Of a stretch of DNA of 64,000 nt, positions 55,001 to 61,000 are shown one piece after another. The position numbers and the translations under genes were made by a program. How positions within the stretch are numbered: position 1 is the stretch's first letter; each line of letters starts with the position of its first letter. Under the pieces are notes generated by a model. It was not told the DNA's origin, did no database searches, and worked only from the letters and a program-made list of their open reading frames with translations. Source of the DNA: Gymnorhina tibicen (Eukaryota > Chordata > Aves > Passeriformes > Artamidae); contig VXAZ01018004.1 in the NCBI GenBank assembly GCA_013399875.1, positions 1,090,607 through 1,154,606 of the forward strand, in the 5' to 3' direction.

Positions 55001-58000
55001 ACACTGAGAGCATACTTCTGTGTGCTTTTTAATGACACATTTTAATTAAGGTCAAGCTGTAATAAAAGCCTTTATAGCATTAGAAGTATAGAATGCTTCC
55101 AGTAGGCATATATGAATCCATTCAGTCTAACTGATTTACTCTTCTCTAGGTTATGGACACAGTATTTGCTACCAGTTGCCTATAAAGCTAGCTCATGGAG
55201 CAGCTCATGCATAGCAAGTGACAAGTCAGTTCTATATCCTACCTGTCATCATGATTAGAAAGAATTTGGACACCTCTGTGTGAGGGAAGATGTATGCAGG
55301 AAATCATATCCAAGATGAAGGTGATGTTTTGAAAGAGCCTGGTTTCAATTATCTCTTCTAAATTTCTTTAAGTGGACAGCATATAATAGTTTTGGAGAAC
55401 TATTTCATGACAGGTTTCCAGAGTCTTACAGCATGATATATCTATATTAAAAAAAAAACCAACCAAACAAAAAAGCGTGGGTTTTCTTGTCCTAAAACTA
55501 GAACAAAAACAATCTGGCTTGGATAAATAAATATGAAGTATAAGGATCTCAATTTTAATATTTTTCATTTTTTTTAATATTCTGAATTGGTGAAGGAATA
55601 TTAGGACTTTTATTTGTGTGTCATGTTTGTAAAAGAAATAAGGGCTTTATAGACAAAATCCAGAATTTGTGATTCATACCATAATCAGCAATGGCTTGCA
55701 CTGCCTAATTAAGTACTGATAGAGAGTCCTGTATTTACTGATTGGTTTATCTTAAGTATTTATTCTTTGCTCCTTCCATTTAAATTCTTTACCCAATAAT
55801 TTTGAACTCCTTTTAGCAAAAAAAAATATACTGTGTTGTGTGTTCAATTGTGCTAGAATAGGAGTCGATACTATTCTATTTCTCTATAGGTTAGTTAAGA
55901 GGTATCCTACTAATGGCAGAGAAATGACATGTGGGCAAGTGGATCAGCAGAAGAAAGCACACCATGGAAGTTTTAGTTCCTCACAGGAACCAGTTGGCCG
56001 GGTATCTCAAAAAAGAACAGATTATGACATTCAGCTCTTCTCATGCATTTATTTTTTATTTTTTTTTCTTTTACCAACCACAGGAATATAAACAGAGAAA
56101 AATAATATTTTCCTTTGCCCTTGGTTTAAAGAGGGCCTCCAGAGATCTGGACCAAACCTTTGTATCAAGACAGGATCTACTGTGCAAACACAGAGGTCCT
56201 TTGAAAATCTATTGCCGCAGCCACACAAAAGAAAGAAAACGTAACTGATTTGTGAGCTAATGCCAGGGCAGCTTCATCTGTGTTCGCTTTCAGGTTCCCA
56301 GTTCTTATCAAGACCACGATTCCATCATTCCCAGATCTTTAAACTTGTGATTTTCTGCCTCAGGATGGTATTTGGAATAAGCAAATCTTCTGTTGTGACT
56401 TCCAGCCTTATCATTTTTTTCCCTTCATAAGCGAAAAAGCGTAAGAACTAAAGTCTAAGTAAAGTAAGCTTAGTTCATTTACTGTACGTCTTTACCCAGA
56501 AGCCCAGTAGAATAAAGATCTTATCCTTCTTGAGTGATTATGTGCAAGAAAGGATTATTTTTCAGTCATCCTGGTAGCCTTATTAATAAATAATTTCACG
56601 TGGAATGTACAAACCATTTACTGTCTAGACACAAAATCAAGATAAGTTGTATTGGCTTGGAGATGTTGTGGTGGTCATAGCATGTGTCCTGACAATTATT
56701 TTGATCCAGCTTGCCTGGGATACCTTCATCAATTCCAAGAGTTTGGTCCTGTGCCCCAGCTTTTTTTTTAAAACAACTGCTGGAAACTTTCTGACTTACC
56801 AGCAATACTATTTCTGCAGGTATTTTGAAAGTATAAAAAAAATCCTGAAACGGATTTTATTTGGTTTCTAGCTCATAAGAGATAGTCAAAGTGTCTGGAA
56901 ATTTCCTGATGATAAATTGTTCATATCAGTTTTTCTTAAAATTTGAGGTTAATTTCTATAAAACTTTAGTTTTCTAAAATTTTAAAAAAGAAAGATGATT
57001 TAGAAATTGGTGTCAAAATATTTATTTTCAAGATCAGGAGACATTTTCTTTCTCATAAAATAATAATGTGGTGCTTTTTTAACTACTAGCTAAACTAGTG
57101 GAAAGGATTGCTGACCTGAGCAGAGGAGAAGAAATATTATCTTCCTATTTTGACTCATCCTTTGGTAGGGGTCTGCTGTTTAAGATTGTTCTGATTTTAG
57201 AATACTATCATCCCTTCAGATATTGAACAATATAAATTTCTGATCAAATTTTACTCATCCTCAGATATCTTATGGCTCTAACACCTGTAGTCAATAAGTT
57301 TTTGCATTTTAGGGACTACTTGAAGATCAAGGTAACATCTGCAACAATTAAAGACCCAAATTTGCTTTATCTCCCACCTTTCTGGGGCCAAAATTACTGA
57401 TTTTGTATGAGATTAAAAAAAAAATCCCAATTTATCTGAGAAATAAATTCAGTGTTCTTCATAGGATCAAAGAATAATTCATTTTGCCAGGGATTTCATG
57501 GGGGTCTCTACTTCACTGCCTGCTCCAAACAGGACCAGCTGACAGATCAGATCAGGTTGTTCAGAGCTGTGTCAAGTCAGGTCTTGAAAACCTCCAGGTA
57601 TAGTCCTCCAGACTGTAGGAATTTTCTTCTTTGCAACATCTTTCTCAGTCTTCAGTAGGTGACATTTAATGAACTGTTTTGCTCTTAAGTTTATTTTTTC
57701 TGATGCTTTCCTCTGGGTTTTCTCTTAACTGATCCTGATTTTCCTGAAATGGGATGCCCCAAATCACACAGACTAGTCCAGTTCAAGCTTTAACTATGCT
57801 AAGTATTTCATGACTCTTATGTTGGCCTTTATAAATAAGGGTGTTATATAAGATGATTAATTTTTTGTATTATCAAGGCATACTTGACTCTCCTTTGGTT
57901 TATACTAGATGCTGTTCTGATGATTCACTGCCTAATCAGCCTCACCTGCCTCAAGTTTGTCCATTCAGTTATCCCTTTGTCTTATTCTATAATTGTTTGC

Positions 58001-61000
58001 TGCTGAATTGTATCTTTTTAATAGTCATTTCTGTTTGGCCTAATTCCTGGACAAAACATGCTTTCATCTGATCGCTCTCACTTTTTCTGACCAATAAAGT
58101 AGGATACCCTTATTCAGCCCCTTGCTTTTCTGTGGGGTTTTGGTTGTTTGGTTTTGGTTGGATTTTTTGGTTTTTGGTTTCTTTTTGTATTAAAGATATG
58201 TCTTCAGTTTCTAATCTGAGCACAGACCGGAAGCTTCAGAATACTCTGAGACCTCAAATGGTCAAATTGTTCCGAGTATAAACAATTAGGAAATGAAGCT
58301 GTTTGCCTATAACCAGACGGGTTTTTTACTGAAGATCTTAACTGTGGTCGCTGAAATCCTTATTACTGCAAGCAGCATTTACTTCACTATCATCTATAAT
58401 AAAGTTTCAAGACTAACTGATTTTTGTACTGTTTCCCTTATATCAAACCTGCTATAGCCCAGAAATCTGTACAACAAAATGCAGATGTGTCAGCACTCAT
58501 CCTCCATCAGGAAAGGAGTCAAGTGGGAAGCAGCCAGATGATAGACTAAAAACACCAGCCCCCTTTTTTCCGTCGTAGGACTTTATCCTAAAATTTTAGT
58601 GACTTAGAACTACTTAATAATATAATCCTACCGAGAATTCTTTAATTATTCATGACAAAATGTATTTACTTCAGGAAAGCCATCTGAAAAGAAGTGTCCA
58701 TCTGGCAAATCCACGCTTCTTCTTCATCTTTAATTGAAACCCAACTCTTAACTGTTCAGACAAAGGGGAATTTCTGATTAAGTGGTCGTAACCTACTAAT
58801 CTCTTTCAGGCAGTTTCACTGTCAGATATTACTTGAATGACTGTAATAAACTAGATATTTCTGTATCATACAGAGCAATATGTATATAGGTGCATGGCGT
58901 AAAATGGCTGCTCTTACAGAATACTTGAACGTTTCAGGTGTCAGATTCTACAAATGCAAACTGGTTAGGATAGTGTTTTGGTAATGTCTTACTTACACTG
59001 TTAGTGAAATATCAAAGTTTATTGTCAGATTTCAAACTTGTTTATTTTTCTCTTTTCACAGATTTTATATAAATGTAGCAGTTCTAAGAATAAACAGAAA
59101 TTATATTAATTGTTTAGGCTGAACAAGGTAGATTACTTTGATACCAAATGCTCTTGAGTTACAGTTCAAAAGAAACTAAATTAATGCAAATCAGATATTG
59201 TTTTGCTGAAAACTGATAGTCAAAACTTTTCTTTTTAGTCTTTGCTTGTCTTAGCTAGCTGTAGCTTTACTCTCATTATTTGCACAGTCATCTAAGCAGA
59301 GGATTATTTGAACAAAATTTTTAACTGCTGGAGTTATGTAAGAAATTTTGAAATATGCTTGTGTCACAAAATTCAGTATTGTTCAGGTAAGCTGACAAAC
59401 ATATTTCTTCTTTCTATTTGAGATCTGTGTACCAAATATATAAGTCGAATAATTGTGATGATGTGTAACAATTATAATGAGAATGATAAGGTAAAAAGGT
59501 AAGGTAATTATGGAGTTATATGGGTGGTTAATGTTTAAGAATTGAATGTCATACTGAGTACTTTTTTATACTCTTGGTTGTAGTAGTCACACCCCTACCT
59601 GAAAATTTCATCTATGTTGTCATGCTAATGATGGTTCAAAAATTGTATATTATGATAAGCAATATACTAAAAAATTACCACTGTTGACTTTTTCTTCTAA
59701 ATAGTATTTTTTTCTTTTAGAGACTGGAATAGATGAGATTTCTACAATGCTGCAAATTAGAACTCTTAGAAAAAAATCAGAAATAAAACCAATACAGTCT
59801 CTTTTACATTTCTTGAGAAATTCTCTATCTAATGCAGCATTGTGCTTTACTGAAAGTGACTATATTACAATTGGATTAGTTTATCTTTAAGAAAACACAT
59901 TTTGTGAGTGAGTTTCTTCTTTTTTGAAATAAAAATCACTGATTGTGTCTTTAAAACTTTTTTTTGTGTTCTGATACGCTGTCTGTTAAAAGTACTAGTC
60001 CAATGCAAATGTCAGCATGGGTTTGGATTTAAACAAATGGTTACACAGTCAGCAGTAAGGGGTTAATTACTAGAATTGCATTAACTCTTTGGTTTGTCAC
60101 TTTTGACAGAGATATAAATATCAACTGTCTGAGTAGCTACCTTCAATTAAAAGGCTCTACTTCATCCAAAATCTGAGAATCTTTTTCTAAAGCTACAGTA
60201 AACTAATGTGAATGTGCGTTTTCGGAGTGAATTTGCACACAGAGATATGGCAGTAAGGCTAGTAAAACTGCACTAAGTAAGCATGAAACTGGGGCACAGC
60301 CTGTGTGCATCAGCTCTGGACTGTGTAATAGTAGTACCTCTTTTAATAAAATTATCAGCAACAAAGAATTCAGGAGTCACCAGGTCTGGTTTACATTTGA
60401 CCACAGACTGTCTTGCTGGAAACTTGTAGGAACATTGCACACACTCAAGTAAAATCATAGACTTTCATGGCTATAGTTCACAACAGCAAAAAATCTAAGT
60501 AAAAATAATAACTAAAATCTCCATGGTAGGTCCAAAACTAAGTTTTAAGCGGTTTAGTTCCTCTTCAGTGGCCATTCTGCCCAGGCTACTTGAATGTCAA
60601 AAGACAAAAATGCACTATAAATATGAGGGAAGATACACATCCTGGAAAAAAGTTTACATTTTATGGAAAAGTGATATATCTGCAACCAAGGAATGTTTAT
60701 GATTATTAGGACTTTTTCACTGTGACACGTCTCTTTCTCCTTTCCTTATTTTTGTAGGAGAGGGGACAAAGTAAAATTTATTCTGACACAAATATTGTCT
60801 CAAGCCCTTTTAGTCCTCAACACCTTTAAGGAGGAAAGAAGGACATGCCAAGGAACTGTTTTAGAAAAAAAAAAAAGCTATCTAAATATTGCTATGTTTC
60901 TGAGGCATAATGAACTTAATAATTAGAAAAATGTGTTTCCTTGTATGGCTAGAATATATTATGTTACACTGTATATTTCCTACATTTTGTGAGGGTTGTA

